A stretch of DNA of 64,000 bases from Arthrobacter sp. GMC3 (GCF_002929305.1 NZ_PJIO01000002.1:62001-126000); one strand, 5' to 3'; shown: positions 1-9,185, counted from the stretch's first letter. The notes: generated from the sequence alone by a model not told the origin. Numbers and translations are program-made.

Positions 1-13
1 GCTAGCATCTGCG

Positions 14-50
14 CCACCCCGCCCCACTCCTAACGGATGGGGTGGGGTGG
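14..50. terminator. GC-rich inverted repeat, possible terminator
   Basis: Arms CCACCCCGCCCCACTCC (14-30) and GGATGGGGTGGGGTGG (35-50) are complementary apart from two mismatches or bulges, around a TAAC loop. There is no T-tract. A reading frame open from base 1 stops at 31-33 inside the hairpin, so this may mark the end of an upstream gene, whose visible residues are too few to identify. Confidence 0.4.
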
Positions 51-108
51 CCGACAGTGATTGGCAGTACGTGGTTGACACCATGCAAACTGCGAAAAAG
101 GATGCCCG

Positions 109-396
109 ATGATAATAGTGACCCGCCTTGATGGCCGGCACTTTGCGGTAAATCCGGACCTGATTGAACGCATCTTTGAATCCCCAGACACAACCCTCAT
201 CATGGCCGACGGGGCGCGATTCATCGTCACCGAAACCATGGCCGAGGTCATTGAGAAGATCGCGCACTTCCGCGCCCGAGTGATCTCCATCGCCTACAAC
301 GACGACGCCGACGGCCACGCATCGCACACGTCACCACGCCTTAGCATCATTCACCCCACCGGGCCTACCGGCGGAACAACCACGGGCGGGCACTGA
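109..396 (+). CDS. flbD: FlbD family flagellar protein
   Basis: A 95-residue protein. The first 65 residues carry the FlbD pattern: an N-terminal MIIVTRLDGRHFAVNPDLIE followed by a segment equivalent to 'IESxPDTxIxLxxGxxxVVxEx'. The tail (about 70-95) is Thr/Gly/His-rich and probably disordered. FlbD proteins sit between the hook gene and motA in many Gram-positive flagellar operons. Their role is poorly defined but tied to flagellar assembly or motility. The gene ends 3 bases before motA. The ATG start is taken because it gives the standard family N-terminus. The family call is firm, the function less so. Confidence 0.85.
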   Translation: MIIVTRLDGRHFAVNPDLIERIFESPDTTLIMADGARFIVTETMAEVIEKIAHFRARVISIAYNDDADGHASHTSPRLSIIHPTGPTGGTTTGGH

Positions 397-399
397 CTC

Positions 400-1218
400 A
401 TGGATCCGGCAACACTTATTGGCCTCGTGATCGCCTTCGGCTCACTCGTGGCAATGATCAATCTCGAAGGATCACACGTGAGCAGCGTTATGCTGCTGCC
501 GCCTATGCTCCTGGTCTTTGTTGGTACCATGGCCGTAGGGTTGGCAGGCTCCACGTTCAAGGACTTCATCTTCTCTTTCAAGTCCCTGCCCAAGGCCTTC
601 CTGTCCAAGCCGGCGTCGCCTGCTGCAAGCATCGAAACCGTGGTACAGCTGGCCGACAAAGCCCGCAGGCAGGGACTGCTCTCCCTGGAGGAAGACGCGG
701 CAGCCACCAAGGACGAATTTCTGCGTGATGCGCTGCAAAACATTGCCGACGGCACGGACGGCGATGAACTTCGGGAAATGCTTGACGACGCCATCGACAC
801 GAAAATGAAATCTGACGGCATCGCATCGAAGTTCTTCCAGACACTGGGCGGCTACGCCCCCACAGTGGGCATCATCGGCACCGTGGTTTCCCTGACACAT
901 GTGTTGGAGAACCTCTCCGACCCCGCCACACTTGGCCCCATGATTGCCAGTGCTTTCGTCGCCACCCTGTGGGGCCTGCTCTCCGCGAACTTCATCTGGC
1001 TGCCGATTGGTTCCCGTCTGGCGAGGCTCTCTGAGCTTGAGGTGGACCGGATGACGTTGGTTATGGAAGGCGTGCTTGCCGTCCAGGCGGGTTCCCAGCC
1101 CACACTGTTGCGTGAACGGCTCCTGGCCATGGTTCCCAAGCATCAGCGAGTATCTTCGAAGAAGTCGCCCAAGGCTGAGGCAATCAGTCCCGACGAGGAA
1201 CTGAAGTCGGCCGCGTGA
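400..1218 (+). CDS. motA: Flagellar motor stator protein MotA
   Basis: A 272-residue inner-membrane stator subunit that, with MotB, forms the proton channel driving rotor rotation. Four hydrophobic segments are visible: two near the N-terminus (about 1-50), and two around 'GGYAPTVGIIGTVVSL' and 'IASAFVATLWGLLSANFIWLP', which hold the conserved prolines and glycines of the MotA/TolQ/ExbB core. A charged cytoplasmic loop that would contact FliG lies between the membrane pairs. The stop overlaps the motB GTG start (GTGA), so the pair is translationally coupled. Length is normal for the family. Confidence 0.96.
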   Translation: MDPATLIGLVIAFGSLVAMINLEGSHVSSVMLLPPMLLVFVGTMAVGLAGSTFKDFIFSFKSLPKAFLSKPASPAASIETVVQLADKARRQGLLSLEEDAAATKDEFLRDALQNIADGTDGDELREMLDDAIDTKMKSDGIASKFFQTLGGYAPTVGIIGTVVSLTHVLENLSDPATLGPMIASAFVATLWGLLSANFIWLPIGSRLARLSELEVDRMTLVMEGVLAVQAGSQPTLLRERLLAMVPKHQRVSSKKSPKAEAISPDEELKSAA

Positions 1219-2033
1219 GCGGAGGCAGGGGCCGGGGCAGGGGCCGGAAGCGCCGGGGTGGGGCCACCGAGTCCCACAACGACGAGCGGTGGATGGCCTC
1301 TTACATGGACATGGTCACCGTGCTCATGTGCATGTTCATAGTGCTTTTTGCCATGTCATCGGTGGACAATGAGAAGTTTGTCCAGTTGCGGGACTCCCTG
1401 GCTACCGGTTTCGGCCAAGTGGAAGTCGGCAAGATCGACACCGCCAAGGGGGTGGTGGTTGCCCCGGCCGACGTCGGCAAAGAAGGCACCATGACCGAGG
1501 ATTACATGGCCGTGGCAAGGGCAGAGGCTGACAAGCTCACCGCCCTCCGTGAGGACATGCACACCCGCCTGGTCAGCGCGGGACTGGACGGCAACGTCGA
1601 ATTTGGTATTGACCAGCGCGGGCTGACCGTCAAGCTGGTGGGCTCACAAACCTTCTTCTACCCGGACAGCCCGGCACTATCCGACACCGCACTGCAGGTC
1701 CTCACGGCGGTGGCGCCCGTTCTGGATGCGGCGCACCTGGAAATATCCGTCGAAGGGCATGCAGCCAACGCCATCACCAACTACCCCTCTGTATGGGAAC
1801 TGTCCTCAGAACGCGCCGTCGGGGTGCTGCGGTACTTAGTGGAGCAGCGCGGAATTGCCGCCACGAGAATCGGGGCGGTGGGATACGGTTCTGCCCGGCA
1901 GGTCAACGACGATTCCACAGAACCCCTGCGGGAACTGAACCGGCGGGTAGATATTGTCGTGCTTTCAAATCAGAGTGAAGAAGTACGTGCGCTCATACCC
2001 GAAGCATTGAAGGAAAAAGCGGCGCATCCCTAA
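1215..2033 (+). CDS. motB: Flagellar motor stator protein MotB
   Basis: A 272-residue partner of MotA. A basic, Gly/Arg-rich N-terminus (residues 2-15) precedes one transmembrane helix with the proton-binding Asp in 'YMDMVTVLMCMF'. The C-terminal half (about 140-255) is an OmpA-like peptidoglycan-binding domain with 'ISVEGHAAN', 'SSERAVGVLRYLVEQRGI' and 'LNRRVDIVV', which anchors the stator to the cell wall. The GTG start lies within the end of motA. A 32-base gap follows before fliM. Confidence 0.96.
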   Translation: MSGGRGRGRGRKRRGGATESHNDERWMASYMDMVTVLMCMFIVLFAMSSVDNEKFVQLRDSLATGFGQVEVGKIDTAKGVVVAPADVGKEGTMTEDYMAVARAEADKLTALREDMHTRLVSAGLDGNVEFGIDQRGLTVKLVGSQTFFYPDSPALSDTALQVLTAVAPVLDAAHLEISVEGHAANAITNYPSVWELSSERAVGVLRYLVEQRGIAATRIGAVGYGSARQVNDDSTEPLRELNRRVDIVVLSNQSEEVRALIPEALKEKAAHP

Positions 2034-2065
2034 CATGCGGGCCTTGGCTGCCGATAGTGCCGTAA

Positions 2066-2974
2066 GTGCCAGTCTCCCAACATAGCCCACGTGCCTCTGA
2101 GTCCGGGCTGGATCGAGCCGTGGAACTTTATGATTTCACCCGCCCGGCCACCCTCGCCAGGGAACACGCCCGCAGGCTTGAAGTGGTTTTTGACTCCTTT
2201 TCGCGACATTGGGCGACACAACTAACGTCGCGTCTTCGCACCACGTCGGGCGCCACCGCCCACGGCATCTCCATGATGAGCTACGACCACTATGCGGCAT
2301 CCCTGCCCGAATCCACCATCATGGTGCTCGTGACGTTGGACGGGCACGAGTCCAGGGGCGTCATGCAGTTCCCGGCCGAAGCGGCACTGTCCTGGGTTGC
2401 GCGCATGCTCGGCGGTGCCGACTCCGGAACGCCCGACTTCCGCAAGCTCACCCAAGTCGAGCAATCGCTCATCCGGCGGCTCGCCGAGGACGCCCTGGAA
2501 GACCTGGGCTACTCGTTCGGCCCGCTGTTGACAGCACGTCTCGGTGTGGCCGGCATGGATTTCAATTCGCGCACCGCACAGGCAGCGGCCACGGACACCT
2601 TGATGGTTGTTGCCCCGTTTAGCTTGCGTACCGGCGACGACGAATGGCAGGCCACTGTGGCCTTGCCCGCACAGCTTGTGCTTTCCCAACTGGTGGAACA
2701 GGACGCCGGCGGTGACGCGGGCGCTGCGGCCCTGTTGCTGCGAGGCCAAGTCTCCCAGGTGCCCGTTGACGTGGCGGTGGAACTGGACGCCACGCAGGTG
2801 ACGGCCACCGCCATCTTGAATATGGCCGTTGGGGATGTTGTAGCGCTCCCGCATCCTGGGGGAAAACCCTTCAGTGTGACTTTGAATGGAAAGCCGGTGG
2901 CCCGGGCGGTGGGGGTTGCCCATGGGTCCCGGCAGGGCGCACAAATTGTTTCAATTGAGGAGAACGTTTCATGA
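2066..2974 (+). CDS. fliM: Flagellar motor switch protein FliM, shortened N-terminus
   Basis: A 302-residue switch-complex protein. The FliM core begins almost at once with 'ELYDFTRPATLAREHARRLE', followed by the middle CheC-like domain and a C-terminal SpoA (surface presentation of antigens) domain of about 75 residues ending at 'GAQIVSIEE'. An in-frame TAA at 2063-2065 directly precedes the GTG start, so the protein cannot be extended upstream. Only about 18 residues precede the core, and the usual CheY-binding motif near the N-terminus (LSQxEIDALL type) is not visible. The stop overlaps fliN (ATGA). Confidence 0.93.
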   Translation: MPVSQHSPRASESGLDRAVELYDFTRPATLAREHARRLEVVFDSFSRHWATQLTSRLRTTSGATAHGISMMSYDHYAASLPESTIMVLVTLDGHESRGVMQFPAEAALSWVARMLGGADSGTPDFRKLTQVEQSLIRRLAEDALEDLGYSFGPLLTARLGVAGMDFNSRTAQAAATDTLMVVAPFSLRTGDDEWQATVALPAQLVLSQLVEQDAGGDAGAAALLLRGQVSQVPVDVAVELDATQVTATAILNMAVGDVVALPHPGGKPFSVTLNGKPVARAVGVAHGSRQGAQIVSIEENVS

Positions 2975-3681
2975 CCACCACGCTGACACAACAGGCCATT
3001 GCGGCGGATACGCTGGCAGCTTTGCTGCCTGCCTCAACTCCCTTGGAAGCCACGCCATGGCCCGTGACTGCAGGGGAAATACCCACTGCCGGGATGTCAA
3101 CGCTGAGCGTGGACTATCTTGGCGCGGTCTCTGCCGAACTGGCAATCACGCTGCCCTCCGCCAGCCAGGATGCCGTCAAGAACGCAGGTGGGCCCGGGGC
3201 CATCTCAGCCGCGGATATCCTGCGACCGGCGCTGGAGGCAGCCGCGGAGACGCTCGGCTCGGGTGTGCTTGGGGATGTTTCTGAGGGCGCCTCGACTGCT
3301 CTCTTTGGTGATGCCGAAACGGCTGTCTACCGTCTCACTGAGCCCGGAAGCGCGCAAGCCTTTGCCTGGTTCGCCATCCGCATTCGCGACAATGGCAAGC
3401 GCGCCTCCACCTCGGGGGCCACGGTGAGCGCCCACAAGATGGGCCGCATCCACGACGTGGAAATGGCGTTGTCCGTGGTTATTGGTCATACCCGGATGAC
3501 CGTGGCCAACGTCCTGGGCCTTGAACCTGGCGACGTGGTGGACCTTGACCGGGCCGCCGGCTCACCGGCCGATATTTTGCTCAACGGCCGCCTGATTGGC
3601 CACGGCGAAATTGTGGTTGTGGACCAAGAATACGGTGTCCGGGTCACCAAGATTCTAGATGCAGCGGAGACGGTCGGCTAG
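2971..3681 (+). CDS. fliN: Flagellar motor switch protein FliN
   Basis: A 236-residue protein with an N-terminal CheC/FliY-like region (about 40-140: 'VDYLGAVSAELAITLP' and a long helix of the switch-phosphatase fold) and a C-terminal SpoA domain (about 155-233: 'DVEMALSVVIGHTRMTV', 'LEPGDVVDLD', 'GEIVVVDQEYGVRVTKI'). It is longer than enterobacterial FliN and resembles the FliN/FliY form common in Gram-positives. I do not clearly see the paired Asn/Glu CheC phosphatase motif. Its ATG overlaps the fliM stop, and fliO starts directly after its TAG. Confidence 0.93.
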   Translation: MTTTLTQQAIAADTLAALLPASTPLEATPWPVTAGEIPTAGMSTLSVDYLGAVSAELAITLPSASQDAVKNAGGPGAISAADILRPALEAAAETLGSGVLGDVSEGASTALFGDAETAVYRLTEPGSAQAFAWFAIRIRDNGKRASTSGATVSAHKMGRIHDVEMALSVVIGHTRMTVANVLGLEPGDVVDLDRAAGSPADILLNGRLIGHGEIVVVDQEYGVRVTKILDAAETVG

Positions 3682-4104
3682 GTGGACACGTTCCTGCTTA
3701 TTCTGCGGGTGGGGCTTGCCCTGGCCGTGGTGATGCTGTTGCTGTGGATGGCCCAGAAGAAGCTGGCCAAGGGAAACAGCGGCGGAGCTGGCGTGCACCT
3801 GGATGTTGTTAGCCGGCGCAATGTGGGCCAAAAAGCCTCCGTGGTGATGGTTGATGCTGACGGCATGCGTTTTTTGCTCGGCGTGACCGAGCACAACGTC
3901 AGTGTCCTTCACAGCGGTCCCGCACCCGAACCCGAGCCGGCGTTTTCGGCCGCCCTGGAGTATGCCGGAACCGCCGATGGGCTGATCCAACCCAGCAGTG
4001 ACAAGCGGCCACGGTCCGAACCGAATCCGCTCTCCGGATCGATCCTGTCCCCGAAAACGTGGCAGCAGGCATGGGCCGCCGTGCGCAAAGGCTTCAATCT
4101 GTGA
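3682..4104 (+). CDS. fliO: Flagellar biosynthetic protein FliO
   Basis: A 140-residue protein with one N-terminal transmembrane helix (about 4-24, 'LLILRVGLALAVVMLLLWM'). A cytoplasmic FliO domain follows: 'VVSRRNVGQKASVVMVDADG' and 'RFLLGVTEHNVSVLH'. FliO helps assemble the FliP ring of the flagellar type III export gate. The GTG start immediately follows the fliN stop. The C-terminal 50 residues are polar and unconserved. The stop overlaps the preferred fliP start at 4101. Confidence 0.88.
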   Translation: MDTFLLILRVGLALAVVMLLLWMAQKKLAKGNSGGAGVHLDVVSRRNVGQKASVVMVDADGMRFLLGVTEHNVSVLHSGPAPEPEPAFSAALEYAGTADGLIQPSSDKRPRSEPNPLSGSILSPKTWQQAWAAVRKGFNL

Positions 4105-4955
4105 ACGTCGATTCGGTAACCCTGCGCCGCTGGGGCAGGGCCGCACTTCTACTCGCGCTGCTCCTAGGCGCACTTGTGGCGTTCCAGCTGCTCTTTTCCA
4201 CCTCCGCCCAGGCGCTCTCGGTCATGGCGCCCGGCGATCCGGTGGACCCTACGCCCCCCACGCCGCCCACCGACCCCGGTACCGGCGGAATTAACCTCTC
4301 CATCAACGGTCTCAACGGCGAACCCAGCTCGGCGATCGTCACACTCATCGCCATCACCTTGCTGTCGGTGGCCCCGGCACTGCTGTTGATGATGACCTCC
4401 TTCACCAAGATTTTTGTGGTCCTGGCCATGACACGCAACGCCTTGGGCCTTCCCTCGATCCCGCCGAACCAGGTTCTGGCAGGCCTTGCGCTGTTCCTGT
4501 CCCTGTTCATCATGGCCCCGGTACTGATCGAGATTAACAACATCGCCATCCAGCCGTATCTCAACGGCAGCCTGGACGTCACCAGCGCCTTCGATGCCGC
4601 CGGCGGTCCGCTGCGCCATTTCATGCTGCCGCAGACTCGTGAAGAAGACATTGCGTTGATGACCCGGTCGGCGGGCCGGGAAAACCCCGAAAGTCCCGAC
4701 GCCGTGCCCATGCTGACGCTGATTCCGGCGTTCATGATCTCCGAACTTCGCAGTGCCTTCATCATCGGCTTCGTTATCTTCATTCCCTTTTTGATCATCG
4801 ACATCGTGGTGGCCTCGGCGCTGATGTCCATGGGTATGATGATGCTTCCGCCGGTGATGATCTCCTTGCCGTTCAAGATTTTGCTGTTCATCCTGGTTGA
4901 CGGTTGGGGCCTGATCATCACCGCCTTGGTGCAAAGCTACGGTGGTGGCACGTGA
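4101..4955 (+). CDS. fliP: Flagellar export gate protein FliP
   Basis: A 284-residue export-gate subunit. A cleavable-type signal sequence (about 8-38) is followed by a Pro/Thr linker and then the FliP core: 'LLSVAPALLLMMTSFTKI', 'LRNALG'-type 'TRNALGLPSIPPNQVLAGLALFL', and the C-terminal 'ALMSMGMMMLPPVMISLPFK' and 'ILLFILVDGW'. I chose GTG 4101 over an in-frame GTG at 4059 because it forms a GTGA overlap with the fliO stop, as elsewhere in this operon, and puts the signal peptide at the N-terminus. Confidence 0.96.
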   Translation: MNVDSVTLRRWGRAALLLALLLGALVAFQLLFSTSAQALSVMAPGDPVDPTPPTPPTDPGTGGINLSINGLNGEPSSAIVTLIAITLLSVAPALLLMMTSFTKIFVVLAMTRNALGLPSIPPNQVLAGLALFLSLFIMAPVLIEINNIAIQPYLNGSLDVTSAFDAAGGPLRHFMLPQTREEDIALMTRSAGRENPESPDAVPMLTLIPAFMISELRSAFIIGFVIFIPFLIIDIVVASALMSMGMMMLPPVMISLPFKILLFILVDGWGLIITALVQSYGGGT

Positions 4956-5224
4956 ACACCTCCGAGATCTTGAACATTGCCGTTCAGGCTCTGTGGGTGG
5001 CTGCGAAGCTTTGCGCCCCCATCTTGTTGACCGCCTTGGTGATTGGCTTTGCCATCTCCTTGCTGCAATCAATTACCCAGGTCCAGGAAGCTACCCTGTC
5101 CTTTGTTCCCAAGGCGGTGGGCGTTGCCCTTGCACTGCTGATTGCGGGGCATTGGATGATCACCGAGATCGTCACGTTCACCCATGACCTCTTCGATAAG
5201 ATCCCCATACTTCTGAGGGGTTGA
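4952..5224 (+). CDS. fliQ: Flagellar export gate protein FliQ
   Basis: A 90-residue protein with two transmembrane helices, the standard length. It shows 'EILNIAVQALWVAAKLCAPILL' and 'SLLQSITQVQEATLSFVPK', the latter being the family signature. The GTG at 4952 overlaps the fliP TGA (GTGA). FliQ packs around the FliP/FliR pentamer to form the export channel. Confidence 0.95.
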   Translation: MNTSEILNIAVQALWVAAKLCAPILLTALVIGFAISLLQSITQVQEATLSFVPKAVGVALALLIAGHWMITEIVTFTHDLFDKIPILLRG

Positions 5225-5227
5225 GCG

Positions 5228-5995
5228 GTGAACATTCCGATCGACCTGGCATGGCTGGAGTCAACCATGCTGGCGGCTGTGCGCATGACGGCGTTCATTG
5301 TTATTGCGCCGCCGTTTTCCTACAACGCCATCCCTTTACGGATCAAGGGCATGCTGGCCCTGGGCCTGGCCCTTGCCATGTCCGCCCGGCTCCCGGCAAC
5401 CGGGACGGTGAGCGAAACAGGCGCCTTTGTGGCGGCTCTGGTGTTGGAGATAGTCACCGGAGCAGCACTGGGCTTTTTGGTCTACCTGGTCTTCGCGGCC
5501 GTTCAGACCGCAGGGGCCTTGATTGACACCTTTGGCGGCTTTGCCATGGCCCAGGCCTTCGACCCGCAGTCCATGGTCAACGGAGCACAATTCACCAAGC
5601 TGTTCCAAATGACCGTGCTGGCGCTGCTATTCGCATCGGACGGTTACCAGCTGATCATCGGGGGATTGATGCGCTCCTTTGAGGCAATCCCCGTGGGGGC
5701 GGGCTTCGACCTTGCCCACCCTGCCCAGGTCATTGCCACCGCCACCACGGGCATGTTCCTGGCGGCGGTGCAAATTGCCGGACCGTTGCTGGTGGTCCTG
5801 TTCTTGGCCGACGCCGGGCTGGGCCTTTTGACACGTGTGGCCCCGGCCCTGAACGCCTTTGCCATGGGTTTCCCCTTGAAGATCATGCTCACACTGGCCC
5901 TGGGTGGCCTGCTGGTGCTGGGACTTGGGCACGTGGTTCCGGCAATGGTGGAGACCGTCCTGAGCTATCTGGCGAAAGCAGTCTCACGTGGCTGA
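5228..5995 (+). CDS. fliR: Flagellar export gate protein FliR
   Basis: A 255-residue polytopic membrane protein with the FliR pattern: 'RMTAFIVIAPPFSYNAIPLRIK' near the N-terminus, 'GGFAMAQAFDPQSMVNG' and 'FLADAGLGLLTRVAPALNAFAMGFPLK' later. It completes the FliPQR gate. The GTG start lies 3 bases after the fliQ stop. Its end overlaps flhB by 8 bases, which fits translational coupling. Confidence 0.95.
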   Translation: MNIPIDLAWLESTMLAAVRMTAFIVIAPPFSYNAIPLRIKGMLALGLALAMSARLPATGTVSETGAFVAALVLEIVTGAALGFLVYLVFAAVQTAGALIDTFGGFAMAQAFDPQSMVNGAQFTKLFQMTVLALLFASDGYQLIIGGLMRSFEAIPVGAGFDLAHPAQVIATATTGMFLAAVQIAGPLLVVLFLADAGLGLLTRVAPALNAFAMGFPLKIMLTLALGGLLVLGLGHVVPAMVETVLSYLAKAVSRG

Positions 5996-7133
5996 GCCGT
6001 CGGGGGAGAGAACCGAGCAGGCCACCGACAAGCGGATGAAGGAAGTCCGCGAAAAGGGGCAGCTGTCCCGGTCGCAGGACTTGACTGCCTGGGTGGGAGT
6101 TGGGGCGGCGGTGATCATGGTTCCAGGTGTGATTGCCCGCTGCTCCGATGCGTTGGCGGATCAAATGTTCACGGCGGTCTCCATCACCGCACACCCCGAT
6201 CCGAAACAGGCGTTGCAGGCGCTGGAATCGGCGCTGGGAGCCCTCGCCAGCATCTTGGGCCCCATGCTTTTTGTCGTGATGGCTGCCGTGCTGGCCGCGG
6301 CAGCCATCCAGGGCGGCATCCGGTTCAAGAAATTTGCCCCCAAATTTGAACAGTTCAATCTCCTGACGGGGCTCAAGAACGTGGTGGGCACCCAGGCCCT
6401 GTGGAACGGGGTGAAGGCCCTGCTGAAAACCGCCGTCGTGGGCCTGGTCCTCTACGGTGTCATCCAGGGCATGGTTCCGGTGCTGCTCCAGGCGGGTGGG
6501 CTGCAAATAACGGAGCTGCTGGGGGCAGCCGGGCGCGGCGTCATTTCCCTGGTCCAGTTTGCCGTGGCAGCGGGCATGCTCCTTGCCGTGGCGGACGTGT
6601 TTGTCATTGCCCGGCGCAACCGCAAGAAGACCCGCATGACCAAAAAAGAGGTCACCGATGAACACAAATCCAGCGACGGCGATCCCATGATCAAAGCTGC
6701 CCGCCGGCAACGCCAGCTCGCCATGGCCCGCAACCGCATGATGAGCGCGGTGGGGACGGCCGACGTCGTCCTCATCAACCCGACGCACGTGGCGGTGGCG
6801 CTGCGGTACGAGCCCGGAAAGTCGGCGCCCCGCGTGGTGGCCAAGGGGGCCGACAGGGTGGCCACCCGCATCCGTGCCGAGGCCGAGGCCAAGAAGGTAC
6901 CCCTGGTGAAGGACATACCGCTGGCCCGTGCCCTCCACAGTTCCTGCGAGTTGGGCGCCGAAATCCCGGTTGAGCTGTACAACCAGGTGGCGGCTGTTCT
7001 GGCATTCGTTATGGCCCTGAAGAAACGCGGGGCCACGGCCGGAACGCACCAGATCTTGCCCGCCGGCTCCAGTATTCCGCCCTCCCTGATCCCCAAGCCC
7101 CTGATCCCCGCGACCGAAGGAATCCCCGCGTGA
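5988..7133 (+). CDS. flhB: Flagellar export switch protein FlhB
   Basis: A 381-residue protein. The N-terminal 'GERTEQATDKRMKEVREKGQLSRSQDL' type start (residues 5-30) is typical, followed by four transmembrane segments. The cytoplasmic domain carries the autocleavage motif NPTH in 'VLINPTHVAVALRYE' (about residue 265), which cleaves itself and switches export from rod/hook to filament substrates. The C-terminal about 25 residues are Pro-rich. The GTG start overlaps fliR by 8 bases. Confidence 0.97.
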   Translation: MAEPSGERTEQATDKRMKEVREKGQLSRSQDLTAWVGVGAAVIMVPGVIARCSDALADQMFTAVSITAHPDPKQALQALESALGALASILGPMLFVVMAAVLAAAAIQGGIRFKKFAPKFEQFNLLTGLKNVVGTQALWNGVKALLKTAVVGLVLYGVIQGMVPVLLQAGGLQITELLGAAGRGVISLVQFAVAAGMLLAVADVFVIARRNRKKTRMTKKEVTDEHKSSDGDPMIKAARRQRQLAMARNRMMSAVGTADVVLINPTHVAVALRYEPGKSAPRVVAKGADRVATRIRAEAEAKKVPLVKDIPLARALHSSCELGAEIPVELYNQVAAVLAFVMALKKRGATAGTHQILPAGSSIPPSLIPKPLIPATEGIPA

Positions 7134-9175
7134 ACCGCAACGTCTCGAAGCTGGCCATCCCCATGGGTGTGGTGGGAATTGTGCTGCTCCTGGTTGTCCC
7201 CATCCCGGCCATGCTGCTGGACATCTTGATCATTATCAACATCGTCTTCGCCCTGCTGGTGCTGATGAACAGCATGTTTGTGAAGAAGCCGCTGGACTTC
7301 TCGGTGTTCCCATCCCTGCTCCTGGTGGCCACGCTGTTCCGCCTGGGCCTGAACGTTGCCTCCACCCGACTGGTGCTGGGGCACGCCCACGCGGGGCAGG
7401 TAATCCAGGCGTTTGGTGAGGTGACCGTTGGTGGGAACCTGATCATTGGTGGCGTGATCTTCTTGATCCTGGTTGTCATCCAGTTTGTGGTGGTCACCAA
7501 GGGTGCCGAACGTGTCGCCGAGGTGGGTGCCCGCTTCACGCTCGACGCCATGCCGGGTAAGCAGATGGCCATTGACGCAGACCTGAACGCCGGGCTGATC
7601 ACCGACGTCGAAGCCAAGGAACGACGCGTGGAGGTCTCCGCGGAAGCCGACTTCTATGGCGCCATGGACGGTGCCTCGAAGTTCGTCAAGGGTGATGCGA
7701 TCGTGGGCATCATCATTATCATCATCAACCTGGTGGGCGGCATCGCCATCGGCATGGTGCAGCGTGGCATGGACATCGCCGACGCCGTGAACACCTACTC
7801 GCTGCTGTCCGTGGGTGACGGCCTGGTTTCGCAGATCCCGGCCCTGTTGATGGCCGTTGCCACCGGCATGATCGTCACGCGCGCCAACGCCTCCTCCGAC
7901 ATGGGAACGACGGCGGCACAGCAGCTGACGCAGTCACGCCCGGCACTGATGGTGGCCGGGACGGCGGCCATCATCATGGCTGTCATCCCCGGCATGCCCG
8001 TGTTCTTCTTCCTGGCTGTGGGAGCCCTGCTGCTGTTCATGGGGCAGCGGGTGAAAGCGGCCGAGAAGACGGCCGCCACAACGGCCGCTCTAGAGGCCAT
8101 CTCGGCGGCACCCCAGACAGAAACCACAGATGACATCATGGCCCAAATGCGGGTCCAGCCACTGGAAATCCAGCTCTCCACGGATCTGGTGGACCTGGTC
8201 TCCGGATCGGCCGACGATCTGCTGGCCCGGATCAGGGCGCTGCGGCACAAGGTGGCCATGGAGATGGGTGTGGTGGTGCCCCCGGTCCGTACCCGCGACC
8301 ATGTTGAACTTCCGCAGTCTACCTATGTGATCAGGATTGCCGGCGTGGAGGCGGGACGCGGCAATGCGCCGGCCGGACGAGTGTTGGCACTGGGCGAGCA
8401 GCTGTCCGGCCTGCCGGGCACCCCCACTGTGGAGCCGGTGTTTGGGCTTGCCGGAAAATGGATCCCGGCGGAGTTGCGGCACAGCGCCGAAATGTCCGGT
8501 GCCACGGTCATTGACCGGGTGTCGGTACTCATCACACACCTTTCGGCCATCGTCACCGCCAACGCTGCCCGGCTGCTCAGCCGTGAGGACGTGCGGGTCC
8601 TGACGGATGGGGTGAAGGAGGCTTCGCCGTCGATCGTTGAGGAATTGATCCCCGGAATGCTCTCCCTGGGTGAGGTGCAACGCGTCTTGCAAGGCCTGCT
8701 GAGTGAGCAGGTGCCCATCAACGACCTGCCACGCATTTACGAGGCCCTGTCGCTGCATGCGAAAAAGAGCACCGATCCTGAGGGGTTGGTGGAGGCCGCC
8801 AGGACTGCTTTGGGCCCTGTCATTGCCGATAAGTACATCGACGGCGGATCTCTGGCCGTGCTGATGATCGACCCAGGCCTGGAACAATCCCTGCTTGAGG
8901 GCCTGCGGCCCTCGGAACTTGGCACCCAGATTGTGCTTGACCCGTCCCGGCTCGAATCGTTTCTGGCCTCGGTGGCGGACACGAACGCCGTGGCCGAACA
9001 GTCGGGACGCAATGCCGTACTGGTCTGTGCACCGGCGCTTCGGCCAGCGATTTGGCGACTGGTTTCCGGACGCATCAAGGGACTCCCGGTGATCTCCTAC
9101 ACGGAGGCCACGGCAGGAAACCCCACCATTGAAACAGTAGGAGTTGTGCGCGTTGCCCAGTCGATTTCAGCTTAG
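7130..9175 (+). CDS. flhA: Flagellar export protein FlhA
   Basis: A 681-residue export-gate protein of normal length. The N-terminal half has about eight transmembrane helices, with 'DFSVFPSLLLVATLFRLGLNVASTRLVL' and the conserved FHIPEP-region equivalent 'GARFTLDAMPGKQMAIDADLNAG' with 'AKERRVEVSAEADFYGAMDGASKFVKGDA'. The C-terminal half (about 340-680) is the cytoplasmic chaperone/substrate docking domain. Its GTG start overlaps the flhB stop (GTGA). Confidence 0.97.
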   Translation: MNRNVSKLAIPMGVVGIVLLLVVPIPAMLLDILIIINIVFALLVLMNSMFVKKPLDFSVFPSLLLVATLFRLGLNVASTRLVLGHAHAGQVIQAFGEVTVGGNLIIGGVIFLILVVIQFVVVTKGAERVAEVGARFTLDAMPGKQMAIDADLNAGLITDVEAKERRVEVSAEADFYGAMDGASKFVKGDAIVGIIIIIINLVGGIAIGMVQRGMDIADAVNTYSLLSVGDGLVSQIPALLMAVATGMIVTRANASSDMGTTAAQQLTQSRPALMVAGTAAIIMAVIPGMPVFFFLAVGALLLFMGQRVKAAEKTAATTAALEAISAAPQTETTDDIMAQMRVQPLEIQLSTDLVDLVSGSADDLLARIRALRHKVAMEMGVVVPPVRTRDHVELPQSTYVIRIAGVEAGRGNAPAGRVLALGEQLSGLPGTPTVEPVFGLAGKWIPAELRHSAEMSGATVIDRVSVLITHLSAIVTANAARLLSREDVRVLTDGVKEASPSIVEELIPGMLSLGEVQRVLQGLLSEQVPINDLPRIYEALSLHAKKSTDPEGLVEAARTALGPVIADKYIDGGSLAVLMIDPGLEQSLLEGLRPSELGTQIVLDPSRLESFLASVADTNAVAEQSGRNAVLVCAPALRPAIWRLVSGRIKGLPVISYTEATAGNPTIETVGVVRVAQSISA

Positions 9176-9185
9176 GGGCCACAGC

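Noticed and set aside
4164-5072. A 302-codon minus-strand open frame opposite fliP and fliQ
   Set aside because: Product is mostly Arg, His, Gln and Gly with no domain. A shadow of fliP.
5889-7049. A 386-codon open frame on the minus strand opposite flhB
   Set aside because: Antisense shadow of a well-supported flagellar gene, with low-complexity His/Gly/Gln-rich product.
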